From: Hyphomonas sp. Mor2
GTDB lineage: Bacteria; Pseudomonadota; Alphaproteobacteria; Caulobacterales; Hyphomonadaceae
Assembly (NCBI RefSeq): GCF_001854405.1
Contig: NZ_CP017718.1
Location: 2,976,001 to 3,040,000 of the forward strand
DNA length: 64,000 nucleotides
Direction: 5' to 3'
Shown here: positions 25,673 to 34,639 of the stretch, piece after piece
How positions within the stretch are numbered: the first letter of the stretch is position 1
Layout: every line of letters starts with the position of its first letter
Position numbers and translations under genes: made by a program
Notes under the pieces: model-generated
Seen by the model: only the letters and a program-made list of their open reading frames with translations
The model's database searches: none
Told to the model about the DNA's origin: nothing

Positions 25673-27325
25673 TCAATCATCCCGAAACCGGTTGGTGATC
25701 GGGTAGCGGCGGTCCCGCCCGAAATTCTTTGAGCCGACTTTGACGCCGGGGGGCGCCTGACGACGCTTGTATTCGGCGATATAGAGCAAGTGCTCGATGC
25801 GGCGGACAGTGGCTTCATCATGACCGCGGGCGAGGATGTCGTCGACATCTTCTTCCAGATCGACCAGGCCGCGCAGGATGTCGTCAAGGGCATCATATGG
25901 CGGCAGGGAATCCTCGTCCTTCTGGTCCTCGCGCAGTTCCGCGCTCGGCGGTTTGGTGATGATCCGCTCCGGAATCACTTCTCCGCCAGGGCCCAGCGCG
26001 CCAACTGGGACAGCCGTGTTGCGCCACCGGGACAGTGCGAAAACCTCGGTCTTGTAGAAATCCTTCAGCGCATTGTAGCCGCCGCACATGTCGCCATAGA
26101 GGGTGGCATAGCCGACCGCCATTTCGGACTTGTTGCCGGTCGTCACCACCATGTGGCCGAACTTGTTGGAGAGGGCCATCAGGGTCACGCCGCGCAGGCG
26201 GGACTGGATATTCTCTTCTGTCGTGTCGGGCTGCGTTTCAGCAAAGGCCTCGCCGAGCATCTCGTCCATGGCGCCGACGCCCGGCGCGATATTGATCGTG
26301 TCATAGCGCACGCCGAGCGCCTCGGCGCAGGCCTTGGCGTCTTCAAGACTATCCGAGCTTGTATATTTGCTCGGCATCATCACGCACCAGACCCGTTCGG
26401 GGCCCAGCGCGTCCACAGCCATAGCCGCCGTGAGCGCACTATCGATGCCGCCGGACAATCCGAGCACAACGCCTGGGAACCGGTTCTTGTTGACATAATC
26501 GCCAAGCGCCAGCGTCGCCGCGCGATACTCGGCTTCCCAGCCGCTGGTCAGTTTGGCCGGGTCGTCGGCCGGTTCGAACCGGTGCGTCTCGCCATTATAG
26601 GTGACCACCGCGGTTCCAGAAACGAAATTGCCGAGGAGCTGATGCTCTGCGCCATCGAAATCGACCGCATAGGAGGCGCCGTCAAAGACCAGTTCATCCT
26701 GTCCGCCGACCTGGTTGACGAACAGATATGGCACGCCAGTCTTGGCCCAGGCGGAGAAGGTTGTGTGACGCTCGACATTGACCGTGCGGCGCCAGGGCGA
26801 GGCATTCGGAACCAGCAGGATCTCGGCCCCCGCCGCCGCCAGGGCTCCCGGCACGCGGTCGTACCAGATGTCCTCACAGATCGCGAGGCCGACCGGGATG
26901 CCATTGATCTCGACCGTTTCATGCTCGCCCTCGCCAGCGTCAAAGATGCGCTTTTCGTCAAACACGCCATAATTGGGCAGTTCGCGCTTGTCATAGCGCG
27001 TGCGGATGGCGCCATCCTGAAGGAGCAGGATCGCATTGTAGAGTTTACCCTCTTCTGCCCAGGGCGAGCCGATCAGGATGGCAGGCCCGGTTTTGGTCAG
27101 CGCTTTCAACTCCTGCACGGCCTGCATGGAATGCTCCACAGCGGCGGGCTTGAGCACTAGGTCCTCCGCTGGATAGCCGAGAATGAACAGCTCCGAGAGC
27201 ACCAGCAGATCGACCTGCTTGGCCTTGGCCTCGGCGAAAGCGGCCTCGGCTAAGGCTTTGTTTCCCTTGATATCTCCGACCACGGGATTGAGCTGTGCGG
27301 TGAGCATTTTGAGCGTCTTCGTCAT
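25673..27325 (-). CDS. nadE: Glutamine-dependent NAD+ synthetase
   Basis: Final step of NAD biosynthesis, amidating nicotinate adenine dinucleotide with ammonia released from glutamine. At 550 residues it is the two-domain form. The N-terminal nitrilase-type glutaminase has the Glu45-Lys113-Cys150 triad (LVLSELFIL, YDKRELPNYG, LAICEDIWYD). The C-terminal synthetase has the PP-loop SGGIDS at 291-296 and TGNKSEMAVGYATLYGD. The ATG at 27325 has only a short AAGG element nearby; an in-frame ATG six codons later is possible. It is divergent from the FAD monooxygenase gene. Confidence 0.96.
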   Translation of the reverse strand: MTKTLKMLTAQLNPVVGDIKGNKALAEAAFAEAKAKQVDLLVLSELFILGYPAEDLVLKPAAVEHSMQAVQELKALTKTGPAILIGSPWAEEGKLYNAILLLQDGAIRTRYDKRELPNYGVFDEKRIFDAGEGEHETVEINGIPVGLAICEDIWYDRVPGALAAAGAEILLVPNASPWRRTVNVERHTTFSAWAKTGVPYLFVNQVGGQDELVFDGASYAVDFDGAEHQLLGNFVSGTAVVTYNGETHRFEPADDPAKLTSGWEAEYRAATLALGDYVNKNRFPGVVLGLSGGIDSALTAAMAVDALGPERVWCVMMPSKYTSSDSLEDAKACAEALGVRYDTINIAPGVGAMDEMLGEAFAETQPDTTEENIQSRLRGVTLMALSNKFGHMVVTTGNKSEMAVGYATLYGDMCGGYNALKDFYKTEVFALSRWRNTAVPVGALGPGGEVIPERIITKPPSAELREDQKDEDSLPPYDALDDILRGLVDLEEDVDDILARGHDEATVRRIEHLLYIAEYKRRQAPPGVKVGSKNFGRDRRYPITNRFRDD

Positions 27326-27388
27326 CGCCTTGAGTTAGGAAGTTTTTGTCCGGGTGACAATCATTGCGCAGCGTCGCAGGGTGGGATT

Positions 27389-28588
27389 ATGGGCAGGCGG
27401 CTGGAAATCGCGATTACAGGGGCGGGAATTGGTGGTCTGGCACTGAGCACCCTGCTGGCGCGCGATGGCCACCGCGTGCGAATCTTTGACCAGTTCGAAT
27501 CCCCGAAGCCGATTGGCTCTGGTTTGATGCTACAGCAGACCGGGCTTGCGGTGCTGGAGAAACTCGGCTTGCGAGCCGAGATCGATGCGCTGGGCACACC
27601 GATTGAGCGTCTCTGGGGGCTGACCACGCCGTCTCTGCGACCCGTTCTGGACGTCCGCTATCGCAAGTGGCGGAAAGATGTGTACGGGCTCGGTGTGCAG
27701 CGGGGCCTGGTCTTTGAGGCGCTCTATCAGGCGGCGCAAGAGGCGGGCGTGGAGATTGTGCTCGCCGCGCCGGTTACAAGCGTGGAGGCGGCGGATCCAG
27801 CCTTGATCCTGGAAGGGGGCGAACGGATTTCGGGTCTGGATCTCGCCGTCTATGCCCACGGCGCCCGCTCCAGCCTGACGCCGTCCGATCGCGGCGTTGA
27901 CCTGCCTTATGGCGCGCTGTGGGCCACCCTGCCCTGGCCCGAAAATGGCGGTTTCGATGTCACCGCGCTCGAACAGCGCTATCACAAGGCGAGCCAGATG
28001 ACCGGCGTGATGCCGTCCGGTCGCTTGTCCCGGGACGCGCCGGAGACGCTGACCTATTTCTGGTCTATTCGCGGCGATCAGGAAGCCGCCTGGCGCGCCC
28101 GGCCCCTGGACGCGTGGAAAGCCGACGCGGCGGCGCTGTGGCCGGAGACAGCGCAGTTGATGGATCACTTCTCATCCCATGATGATCTGACCTTCGCCCG
28201 TTATCGTCATCACACGTCGAACGCGCCGATTGTCGGGCGAGGCTTCGCGCGTATCGGCGATGCCTGGCACGCGGCCTCTCCACAATTGGGGCAAGGGGCA
28301 AACATGGCCCTGCTGGATGCCTGGGCGCTGGCGCAGGCCATCAGCTCGACGCATGAGGTGGGTGACGCGCTCAAGGCCTATGTGCGGGCGCGGCGCGGCC
28401 ATGTCCGGCTTTATCAGATCATGACCTGGTTGTTCACGCCGGTCTATCAGGGCGACAGTCACGTCCTGCCCTGGTTGCGTGACTGGCTGGCGGCGCCGTT
28501 GAGCAAGATCTGGCCGGCTCCGCCGCTGCTTGCGGCCATGGTTTCAGGCGCCATCGGGGCACCGCTCAAGCGGCTGAACCTGACCTGA
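27389..28588 (+). CDS. FAD-dependent monooxygenase (p-hydroxybenzoate hydroxylase fold)
   Basis: A 399-residue flavoprotein. The N-terminal dinucleotide-binding motif is GAGIGGLALSTLLARDGHRV; a Q-rich QQTGLAVLEKLGL segment and the second FAD motif RIGDAWHAASPQLGQGANMA are typical of class A flavin hydroxylases. No membrane segment is evident. It probably hydroxylates an aromatic or polycyclic substrate, which cannot be deduced here. The start has a GGGTGGG element. It is followed on the same strand, after 75 nt, by the amidohydrolase. Confidence 0.87.
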   Translation: MGRRLEIAITGAGIGGLALSTLLARDGHRVRIFDQFESPKPIGSGLMLQQTGLAVLEKLGLRAEIDALGTPIERLWGLTTPSLRPVLDVRYRKWRKDVYGLGVQRGLVFEALYQAAQEAGVEIVLAAPVTSVEAADPALILEGGERISGLDLAVYAHGARSSLTPSDRGVDLPYGALWATLPWPENGGFDVTALEQRYHKASQMTGVMPSGRLSRDAPETLTYFWSIRGDQEAAWRARPLDAWKADAAALWPETAQLMDHFSSHDDLTFARYRHHTSNAPIVGRGFARIGDAWHAASPQLGQGANMALLDAWALAQAISSTHEVGDALKAYVRARRGHVRLYQIMTWLFTPVYQGDSHVLPWLRDWLAAPLSKIWPAPPLLAAMVSGAIGAPLKRLNLT

Positions 28589-28663
28589 TCCTCCCCCGGC
28601 GACAGGTTTGACAGCGCCATTCGGACTGGCACACTCCATGGCAAATGTTCTTTGGAGGCGCTC

Positions 28664-30379
28664 ATGGCAGAGCATGATCTGGTCATCCGGGGCGGGTTCG
28701 TGGTCGACGGATCGGGCGATCCGGGCCGCGACGCCGATGTGGCGATCAAGCAGGGCAAGATCGCCGAGGTCGGCGACGTGTCTGGCACAGGCGCTGAGGA
28801 AATCGATGCCCGGGGCAAACTGGTCGCGCCTGGCTTTGTCGACATTCACACCCATTATGACGGCCAGGTGACCTGGGGCGATGCGCTCTCCCCCTCTTCC
28901 AATCACGGCGTCACGACGGCGATCATGGGCAATTGCGGGGTCGGCTTCGCACCGGTGCGCACCAGTGATCATGACCGTCTGATCCGCCTAATGGAAGGGG
29001 TCGAGGATATTCCGTTTCCGGTCCTTGCTGAGGGCTTGCCATGGGATTGGGAGAGCTTCCCGGATTATCTCGACAGTCTTGAAGACCGCGCCTTTGATAT
29101 CGATTTTGGGGCGCAGCTGCCGCATGCGGCGCTGCGGGTCTATGTGATGGGTGATCGCGGGGCCAATCGTGAGGATGCGACCGATGACGATATCGCGGCC
29201 ATGTCCGATCTGGCCCGCACGGCTGTCGAAGCCGGCGCGCTCGGATTTTCAACGTCCAGAACGCTCAATCACCGCACCTCTGACGGTCAGCCGACGCCCA
29301 CGCTGACCGCATCAGAGCGGGAGCTGACCGGCATCGCCATGGCGCTCGGCAAAGCTGGAAAAGGCGTCCTGCAATTCGTATCCGACTTTAATGACCCGCA
29401 AAAGGAAGCAGCGATGCTGCGGCGACTGGTCGAGAAATCCGGATGCCCCTTATCTGTCTCACTGGCGCAGGCCGATATAGCACCTGACAGCTGGAAATTC
29501 CTGCTCGCAGAAATCGAGTCCGCGGCGGCTGAGGGCCTCGAGATGCGTGCGCAAGTTGGGCCGCGTCCGGTCGGCGTGCTGCTGGGACTCGAGCTGACGC
29601 TGAACCCGTTCTCCGGGCACCCGATCTATCAATCGATTGCCAATGAGCCGTTTGAGAAACGCGTTCACATGCTCAGCGATCGGGCCTTTCAGCAGCGCCT
29701 GCTCAATGATCAGCCAGACGCGGATAATCCGTTTGTGAAATCGATCCTGCGCAATTTCGGCAAGATGTTCGTGCTGGGCGATCCGCCGGATTATGAGCCG
29801 TCCGAGGACAAGACGGTCGCAGCGATCGCCAATGCCCGCGGGACGACGCCGGAAGCGGTCGTTCTGGACCTGATGCTGGCCGATAATGGGCGCGGGATGA
29901 TTTATCTGCCTTTCCTGAACTATGCCCAGGGCAGCCTCGATCCGGTCAAGGCGATGTTGGAAAGCCCGGCCAGCCTGCCGGGTCTGTCCGATGGTGGGGC
30001 GCATGTCGGAATGATCTGTGATGGGTCCTTCCCGACCACGTTGCTAACCCACTGGACCCGCGACCGCACGCGCGGCGACAAGTTGCCTCTTGAGTTTCTG
30101 ATCAAGCGCCAGTGTCACGATACGGCGGCCTGGGTTGGCCTGAAGGATCGCGGCCTGCTGAAGCCCGGCTATCGCGCCGATCTCAATGTGATCGATCATG
30201 ACGGATTGAGGCTCCACACGCCGCATATCGTGCATGACTTGCCAGCCGGTGGCCGTCGCTTGATGCAACATGCAGATGGCTATGAAGCCACTGTGGTGGC
30301 GGGGCAGGTGATCCAGCGTCATGGCGAGGCGACCGGTGCGAAGCCCGGCCGCCTGGTGCGCGGCGCGCAGGGGCTCTAG
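28664..30379 (+). CDS. Amidohydrolase family 3 (N-acyl-D-amino-acid deacylase-like)
   Basis: A 571-residue metal-dependent hydrolase. The metal-binding HxH motif lies in PGFVDIHTHYDGQVTWGD. The D-aminoacylase-type features GALGFSTSRTLNHR and LSDGGAHVGMICD are present, and the enzyme ends with the small beta-sandwich shared with its N-terminus (GYRADLNVIDHDGL). The ATG at 28664 has GGAGG 5 nt upstream and is chosen over an in-frame TTG. Family members hydrolyse N-acyl-D-amino acids or related amides; the substrate here is unspecified. It converges with rlmN. Confidence 0.9.
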   Translation: MAEHDLVIRGGFVVDGSGDPGRDADVAIKQGKIAEVGDVSGTGAEEIDARGKLVAPGFVDIHTHYDGQVTWGDALSPSSNHGVTTAIMGNCGVGFAPVRTSDHDRLIRLMEGVEDIPFPVLAEGLPWDWESFPDYLDSLEDRAFDIDFGAQLPHAALRVYVMGDRGANREDATDDDIAAMSDLARTAVEAGALGFSTSRTLNHRTSDGQPTPTLTASERELTGIAMALGKAGKGVLQFVSDFNDPQKEAAMLRRLVEKSGCPLSVSLAQADIAPDSWKFLLAEIESAAAEGLEMRAQVGPRPVGVLLGLELTLNPFSGHPIYQSIANEPFEKRVHMLSDRAFQQRLLNDQPDADNPFVKSILRNFGKMFVLGDPPDYEPSEDKTVAAIANARGTTPEAVVLDLMLADNGRGMIYLPFLNYAQGSLDPVKAMLESPASLPGLSDGGAHVGMICDGSFPTTLLTHWTRDRTRGDKLPLEFLIKRQCHDTAAWVGLKDRGLLKPGYRADLNVIDHDGLRLHTPHIVHDLPAGGRRLMQHADGYEATVVAGQVIQRHGEATGAKPGRLVRGAQGL

Positions 30380-30423
30380 TTCGTCCCGCATTGCCCCCGA
30401 AAGTCAGGAAACCGGGATTATCG

Positions 30424-31578
30424 CTAATCCGCGTTTTGAAGCGCCTCGCGGCGTTTCTCGGCCGCTGATTTCTTCACACTCTCCGAGCGCAGCTGCCCGC
30501 AGGCGGCGAAGATATCGCGCCCGCGCGGGGTACGGATCGGGCTGGCATAGCCGGCGCGTTTGACGACTTCGGCAAAGGCTTCAATCGTCTCCCAGTCCGA
30601 ACACTCATAGGGGCTGTTTGGCCATGGATTGAACGGGATCAGGTTGATCTTGGCGGGCACGCCGCGCAGCAGTTTAACCAGGTCACGCGCTTCGGCCAGG
30701 CTGTCATTCACGCCTTTCAGCATGACATATTCAAACGTCACGCGTTTGGAATTGCCGAGATCTGGATAGGCCCGGATCGCTTCGAACAGGGTTTGCAGGT
30801 CATATTTGCGATTGATCGGCACAATCTCGTCGCGCAGATCATCGCGCACGGCGTGCAGCGAGATTGCCAGCATCGCGCCAGTCCGCTCGCCAAGCTCAGG
30901 GATCCTGGGGGCCACGCCTGCAGTTGAGACGGTGATGCGGCGGCGACCTATCGATACGCCATCGCCGTCGCTGATCGTATCGATCGCTTCGGCGACATTA
31001 TCGAGATTATAGAGCGGCTCGCCCATGCCCATGAAGACGATATTGGTCAGGCGCCGGTTCTCGACACTGGCCGGCCATTCGCCAATCCCGTCACGGGCAA
31101 TCAGAACCTGTGAGACAATTTCCTGCGCCGTCAGATTGCGCACCAGTTTCTGCGTCCCGGTATGGCAGAAGGTGCAATTCAGCGTACAGCCGACCTGGCT
31201 GGACACGCACAGCGCGCCGGACTTGCTGACATCGGGAATGAACACGCTCTCGCCTTCGATGCCGGGGCCGAAGCGGGTGAGCCATTTCTGGGTGCCGTCG
31301 ACCGAGACCTGATGATCGCTGATTTCCGGGCGATCGAGATGGTAGTGCTCCGTCAGCTTCAGGCGCAGATCCTTGGCAATGTCAGTCATCGCCATGAAGT
31401 CCTGCTCGCCCATATGGTGGACCCAGCGGCGCAGCTGTTTGGCGCGCATGCCGGCCTTTTTGGGCTCGACGCCGATCGCTTCCATCTCTGCCTTCAGTGC
31501 AGGCAGGGACAGTCCGGCCAGCGGTTTGCGCGCCGGGGCGGCGTCCGGGCGCCGGGAGAGATCGAGTTCGACTTTCAT
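30424..31578 (-). CDS. rlmN: Dual-specificity 23S rRNA/tRNA adenine-C2 methyltransferase RlmN
   Basis: Radical-SAM enzyme that methylates A2503 of 23S rRNA and A37 of some tRNAs. The cluster motif CTLNCTFC holds the three Fe-S cysteines. The flanking region [17 protein letters not shown] and [13 protein letters not shown] are diagnostic. The ATG at 31578 (384 residues) is preferred because upstream codons overlap a terminator hairpin. It follows the DUF805 gene but is separated from it by that hairpin, so it probably has its own promoter. Identification is secure. Confidence 0.97.
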   Translation of the reverse strand: MKVELDLSRRPDAAPARKPLAGLSLPALKAEMEAIGVEPKKAGMRAKQLRRWVHHMGEQDFMAMTDIAKDLRLKLTEHYHLDRPEISDHQVSVDGTQKWLTRFGPGIEGESVFIPDVSKSGALCVSSQVGCTLNCTFCHTGTQKLVRNLTAQEIVSQVLIARDGIGEWPASVENRRLTNIVFMGMGEPLYNLDNVAEAIDTISDGDGVSIGRRRITVSTAGVAPRIPELGERTGAMLAISLHAVRDDLRDEIVPINRKYDLQTLFEAIRAYPDLGNSKRVTFEYVMLKGVNDSLAEARDLVKLLRGVPAKINLIPFNPWPNSPYECSDWETIEAFAEVVKRAGYASPIRTPRGRDIFAACGQLRSESVKKSAAEKRREALQNAD

Positions 31579-31602
31579 GCTCGCGCCTATATCAGACCCC
31601 AG

Positions 31603-31640
31603 AATGAAATGCACCCGCTGGCGATCAGCCAACGGGTGCA
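31603..31640 (-). terminator. Putative terminator downstream of the DUF805 gene
   Basis: A 12-bp stem (31610-31621 with 31629-31640, 7-nt loop) pairs fully on the - strand with one U-G wobble and would have a C-A mismatch on the + strand. It is followed on the - strand by TTTCATT. The T-run is short, so termination may be partial. It lies between the DUF805 gene and the rlmN start. Confidence 0.6.
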
Positions 31641-31662
31641 CGAGATTGAGGTGATGCAGCGC

Positions 31663-32097
31663 TTAGCTGAAGACACCCACATCATGACCGCCCTTGGGAT
31701 CAGGTCCGTACTTGTTGGGGCCCGTCGTGCCCGGCATGGCGAACCAGATCAACCATCCTATGCTGGCGATCAGGCCGATCAGTGGGATGACGCTGAGCAG
31801 AACGAATACCAGAACAAGCCACCCCGTTTGATTGAGGTCGTGGAATCGGCGAACCGTGAGCGCGATAGCTGGGATAATGATCGCCAGGTATCCAAGACCC
31901 AAAATGCCTGCGAGCAGGTAACCAATTGGGTTCAGGTTTCCGCTGCCCAGACCTCCAATCACGCCGAGCAAAGCTCCAGCGATAATAATCACTATGAAAT
32001 AAGCCAGGATGACCCACCAATACTCCGATCGACGCGACCGACCCTGGAAATCGGTGTATCGTGCGAAAAACGTTTGCACTGCTTCCATCATACCCAT
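31663..32097 (-). CDS. DUF805 membrane protein
   Basis: A 144-residue inner-membrane protein of the DUF805 family. It begins FFARYTDFQGRSRRSEYWW, the invariant family start, followed by about three hydrophobic helices, VRRFHDLNQTGW, and a C-terminal GTTGPNKYGPDP. AGGAGG precedes the ATG. It follows cheR by 35 nt on the same strand and may be part of that transcript. No function is known for the family beyond membrane localisation. Confidence 0.92.
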   Translation of the reverse strand: MGMMEAVQTFFARYTDFQGRSRRSEYWWVILAYFIVIIIAGALLGVIGGLGSGNLNPIGYLLAGILGLGYLAIIIPAIALTVRRFHDLNQTGWLVLVFVLLSVIPLIGLIASIGWLIWFAMPGTTGPNKYGPDPKGGHDVGVFS

Positions 32098-32132
32098 GTT
32101 GGGGTCCTCCTCGATGATGATTGCGCGCTATT

Positions 32133-32972
32133 CTAGGCGGCTTCGGTTTTTTTACCAGAAAAATCGCGCTCATACGCCCCGCGGAGCGCGCGGGACGGCT
32201 TGATCGCGCTGGAAATGCCGCTCAAATTCTCTTCGGTCCCGGCAAACAGGAAGGCTTCGGGCAGAAGATGCGCGCTCAGCGTGTCCACGACCTGAGCTTT
32301 CGCGCCTTGCGCCAGGCCGGTCAGCACATTGCAGCACAGGATGACGTCAAACTGTCCGAGATCCCGGGTTGGCTCGAGCAGATTGTGCCGCCGGAAACTC
32401 ACGGCTTTCTGGAGGTTGGCATTGATCGACCAGTCGCCATTGTCGCGGCGATCGAAATTGGTCATCAGGCGATGAATGGACAGGCCTTTCTGGACGTCAA
32501 AATGGCCATAAATGCCTTGCTTGGCGGTCTCGATACACTGGGTCGAAAGGTCGGTCCCGACAATCTCAATCTCGGCATTGGCCAGCGGCGAGCCGACGGC
32601 TTCTCGGAGCAATATGGCGAGGGACCACGCTTCCTGGCCGGTCGAAACGCCCGCGCACCAGACGCGAAGGCGGCCGGTTGTGGAGAATTCCAGTCGCTTT
32701 GGAAGCGCTTGTTCGACAATCTTGTCCAGCAGGTCCCGATCGCCAAAGAAACGGGTCGATTTGCCGGTCAATGCGGCCGCAACTTCCTGCTCAAAGCGCG
32801 GATTCGGACGCGCTTTCAGGCAATGGACCAGATCATCGAGGGTGGCAAAATTCTCGCGCCGGGCAATCGTGCTCAGCCGGGCTTCCATCAGATAGGCCTT
32901 GGAGGCAGGGATATTCTGTCCGCTCTGGCGGAGGGCGAGATCTGCAAGCTCGTTGAAAGTGGTTTCTTGCAT
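32133..32972 (-). CDS. CheR-type protein-glutamate O-methyltransferase
   Basis: A 279-residue SAM-dependent methyltransferase of the CheR family. The N-terminal helical domain and the SAM motif LRVWCAGVSTGQEAWSLA are clear; VGTDLSTQCIETAKQGIYG follows the family pattern. The usual FCRNVLIYF motif reads ILCCNVLTGL, so a conserved Arg is replaced by Cys. It lies downstream of the CheY-like and ChpT genes. No MCP, CheA or CheW gene is present here, so it may act in a signalling route other than chemotaxis. Function in the ChpT neighbourhood is inferred. Confidence 0.87.
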   Translation of the reverse strand: MQETTFNELADLALRQSGQNIPASKAYLMEARLSTIARRENFATLDDLVHCLKARPNPRFEQEVAAALTGKSTRFFGDRDLLDKIVEQALPKRLEFSTTGRLRVWCAGVSTGQEAWSLAILLREAVGSPLANAEIEIVGTDLSTQCIETAKQGIYGHFDVQKGLSIHRLMTNFDRRDNGDWSINANLQKAVSFRRHNLLEPTRDLGQFDVILCCNVLTGLAQGAKAQVVDTLSAHLLPEAFLFAGTEENLSGISSAIKPSRALRGAYERDFSGKKTEAA

Positions 32973-33037
32973 GTTCAGGTCGGCTCGTGGAAACGCTCAA
33001 AGGTTACTTAGAACGGCAATTTAATTAAGAAATTGCT

Positions 33038-33403
33038 TCAGACCAGTCCGACTTCAGCGAATTTGCTTTCGACAATATCGGCATCGAACGGCTTCATGAT
33101 GTACTCATTGGCGCCGGCGCGAATGGCTTCGCTGATATGTTCGGAGTCGTTTTCATTGGTGCAAAAGACGACAATCGGCTCCTTGCCATTCTCTTCGCGG
33201 CGCAGCGCGCGCAGGAAATCGAGGCCATTCATGACCGGCATGTTCCAGTCCAGCAGGATCGCGTCCGGCATCTCGGCCCGGCACATTTCCAGGGCTTGCG
33301 CGCCGTCAGCGGCTTCCGAAACCGAGAAGGACAGATCCTTCACAATGCGCCCCGCCACCGTGCGCACGACGCGGGAATCATCAACAATCAGACAGTGTTT
33401 CAT
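33038..33403 (-). CDS. CheY-like single-domain response regulator
   Basis: A 121-residue receiver domain with no output domain. The acidic pocket is in LIVDDSRVV, the phospho-acceptor is Asp52 in LLDWNMPVMNG, the switch Thr is in VVFCTNEND and the conserved Lys-Pro lies in YIMKPFDAD. It stands between chpT and cheR, all on the - strand. A candidate CtrA-type element lies in the chpT-cheY gap. Phosphotransfer partners are probably ChpT or a CheA-like kinase elsewhere; this is inference. Confidence 0.9.
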   Translation of the reverse strand: MKHCLIVDDSRVVRTVAGRIVKDLSFSVSEAADGAQALEMCRAEMPDAILLDWNMPVMNGLDFLRALRREENGKEPIVVFCTNENDSEHISEAIRAGANEYIMKPFDADIVESKFAEVGLV

Positions 33404-33448
33404 AAGCCACCAGCAGCAATTTCGTGCCGCAGTATGGGCGGCCTTTAC

Positions 33449-33463
33449 TTAACAGGCAGTTAG
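33449..33463. promoter_or_regulatory. Candidate CtrA-type box upstream of the CheY-like gene
   Basis: TTAA-N7-TTAG resembles the CtrA consensus TTAA-N7-TTAA with one mismatch. It straddles the chpT stop codon, 46-60 nt before the CheY-like start. Single low-information motif; treat as a weak prediction. Confidence 0.3.
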
Positions 33464-34101
33464 CCCTCGGCGCGAAGCCCGCGCGCGGTGAAGGTGACGC
33501 ATTCCTCTTCGGCGGTCGCCGAGATGGTGCCGCCGAGGTCATCTGTGACCATGGTTGCGAAGAGCGGCTGAATCGTCCGTGCCGACCAGCCTTCTTCCGG
33601 TGTGTTGCCTGCAAAAGCCGCTTCGACAAATTCCGCCAGACGGGCTTTTGGACCTTTGGCCTCGGCGATCAGGGTCAGACCCTCGCTTTCATTCGCAACT
33701 TTCAGCGAAACCACCCCGCCGCGCGGGATCGCGGCGACGGCCATGATGACGAGGTTCATCAGGACGCGCGCATGCCCGCAACTGAAATGGCCGGTATCGA
33801 TTTCCCATTCAACGCTCGGCTTGTGGCTCTTCATGAAGCCTTCGACGATCTGGCGCACTTCGTGTCGGTCCGCGGCGGTGTCTGACAAGCCGGCGGAGCC
33901 AAAGGCATAACGCAGCAGCTGGATGCGCGCGCCGGCCGATTCTGCGCCATTCTGCAAGAGCTGCTCGGCCTGGGCTTTCATTTCGGCATCGCCCGGCTCA
34001 TCGAGCAGTTCGAGCGCGGAGTTCACCGACGCCACGGGTGAGATCAGGTCGTGGCAAATGCGCGAAGCAATGAATGCGGCTAGGCGGGACGGTTCAATCA
34101 T
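33460..34101 (-). CDS. chpT: Histidine phosphotransferase ChpT
   Basis: A 213-residue phosphotransfer protein of the CckA-ChpT-CtrA/CpdR relay that controls the alphaproteobacterial cell cycle. The phospho-accepting His17 is in ASRICHDLISPVASVNSAL, followed by a degenerate histidine-kinase ATPase-like domain (VLMNLVIMAVAAIPRGG) that does not show ATP-binding motifs, as expected for ChpT. It is next to a CheY-like receiver and a CheR-like gene. Identification rests on the H-box sequence, size and neighbourhood and is fairly secure. Confidence 0.9.
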   Translation of the reverse strand: MIEPSRLAAFIASRICHDLISPVASVNSALELLDEPGDAEMKAQAEQLLQNGAESAGARIQLLRYAFGSAGLSDTAADRHEVRQIVEGFMKSHKPSVEWEIDTGHFSCGHARVLMNLVIMAVAAIPRGGVVSLKVANESEGLTLIAEAKGPKARLAEFVEAAFAGNTPEEGWSARTIQPLFATMVTDDLGGTISATAEEECVTFTARGLRAEG

Positions 34102-34163
34102 TTCTCAACCCCAGAAGAATCACTCTTCTCCCTGTCTAGCCGATTCGCCAGCATTTGACGTGA

Positions 34164-34400
34164 CTAATCGTTCAGATCTTCGGGTCGATCGATGTCATCA
34201 TAGCCGTCGCGGGCGCTCTTGAAGGTGAGAAAGAACAATCCACCGGCCAGCGCAATGCTGACAACGACGCCGAGGCCATAGGCGATCCAGCCATGCAGGG
34301 TCATGTAGACTCCCATCTGGCTCCACATCGACGCGACGCCCCAGAAGGTCAGGCCGAGGCCGACAATGGCAGCGATAATGAGCAGGATCGTGATGCGCAT
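34164..34400 (-). CDS. Small two-helix membrane protein
   Basis: A 78-residue protein with two membrane helices (ITILLIIAAIVGLGLTFWGV and WIAYGLGVVVSIALAGGLFF) and an acidic tail ending DRPEDLND. The ATG at 34400 is chosen because the first helix begins there; upstream in-frame starts up to 34526 would add an unconvincing, Cys-rich leader. It has no clear Shine-Dalgarno. It lies 62 nt upstream of chpT in the same orientation. No family recognised. Confidence 0.6.
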   Translation of the reverse strand: MRITILLIIAAIVGLGLTFWGVASMWSQMGVYMTLHGWIAYGLGVVVSIALAGGLFFLTFKSARDGYDDIDRPEDLND

Positions 34401-34539
34401 AAGGGAGCAGATAGTGATCTCAGCGCATCTGTCCATGCACCAGACCAGAGACATGTTCGCGCATGGCGCCCGTTTCCTGATCATGACGGAAAAGACATCT
34501 CGATCCAATCGATCAGATCTTGCCATCGGAAAGAACTGG

Positions 34540-34555
34540 TTATTAAGTCTTTAAC
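34540..34555 (+). promoter_or_regulatory. Candidate CtrA-binding box upstream of the M23 peptidase gene
   Basis: TTAT-N7-TTAAC differs by one base from the CtrA consensus TTAA-N7-TTAAC. It lies about 85 nt before the M23 peptidase start. CtrA control of envelope peptidases is common in Caulobacterales, but this single site is only a prediction. Confidence 0.4.
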
Positions 34556-34639
34556 GGCACAATTCTTGAAGGTCAGAGGTCAGGAATCTGTCGATGCCGC
34601 CACAGTTTCGGGACGTTGGCGTGCAGGAGTTGGAACAAA

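Noticed and set aside
25790-27160. 456-codon open frame on the + strand inside nadE
   Set aside because: Antisense shadow of nadE, which has intact catalytic motifs throughout; the shadow protein has no recognisable domain.
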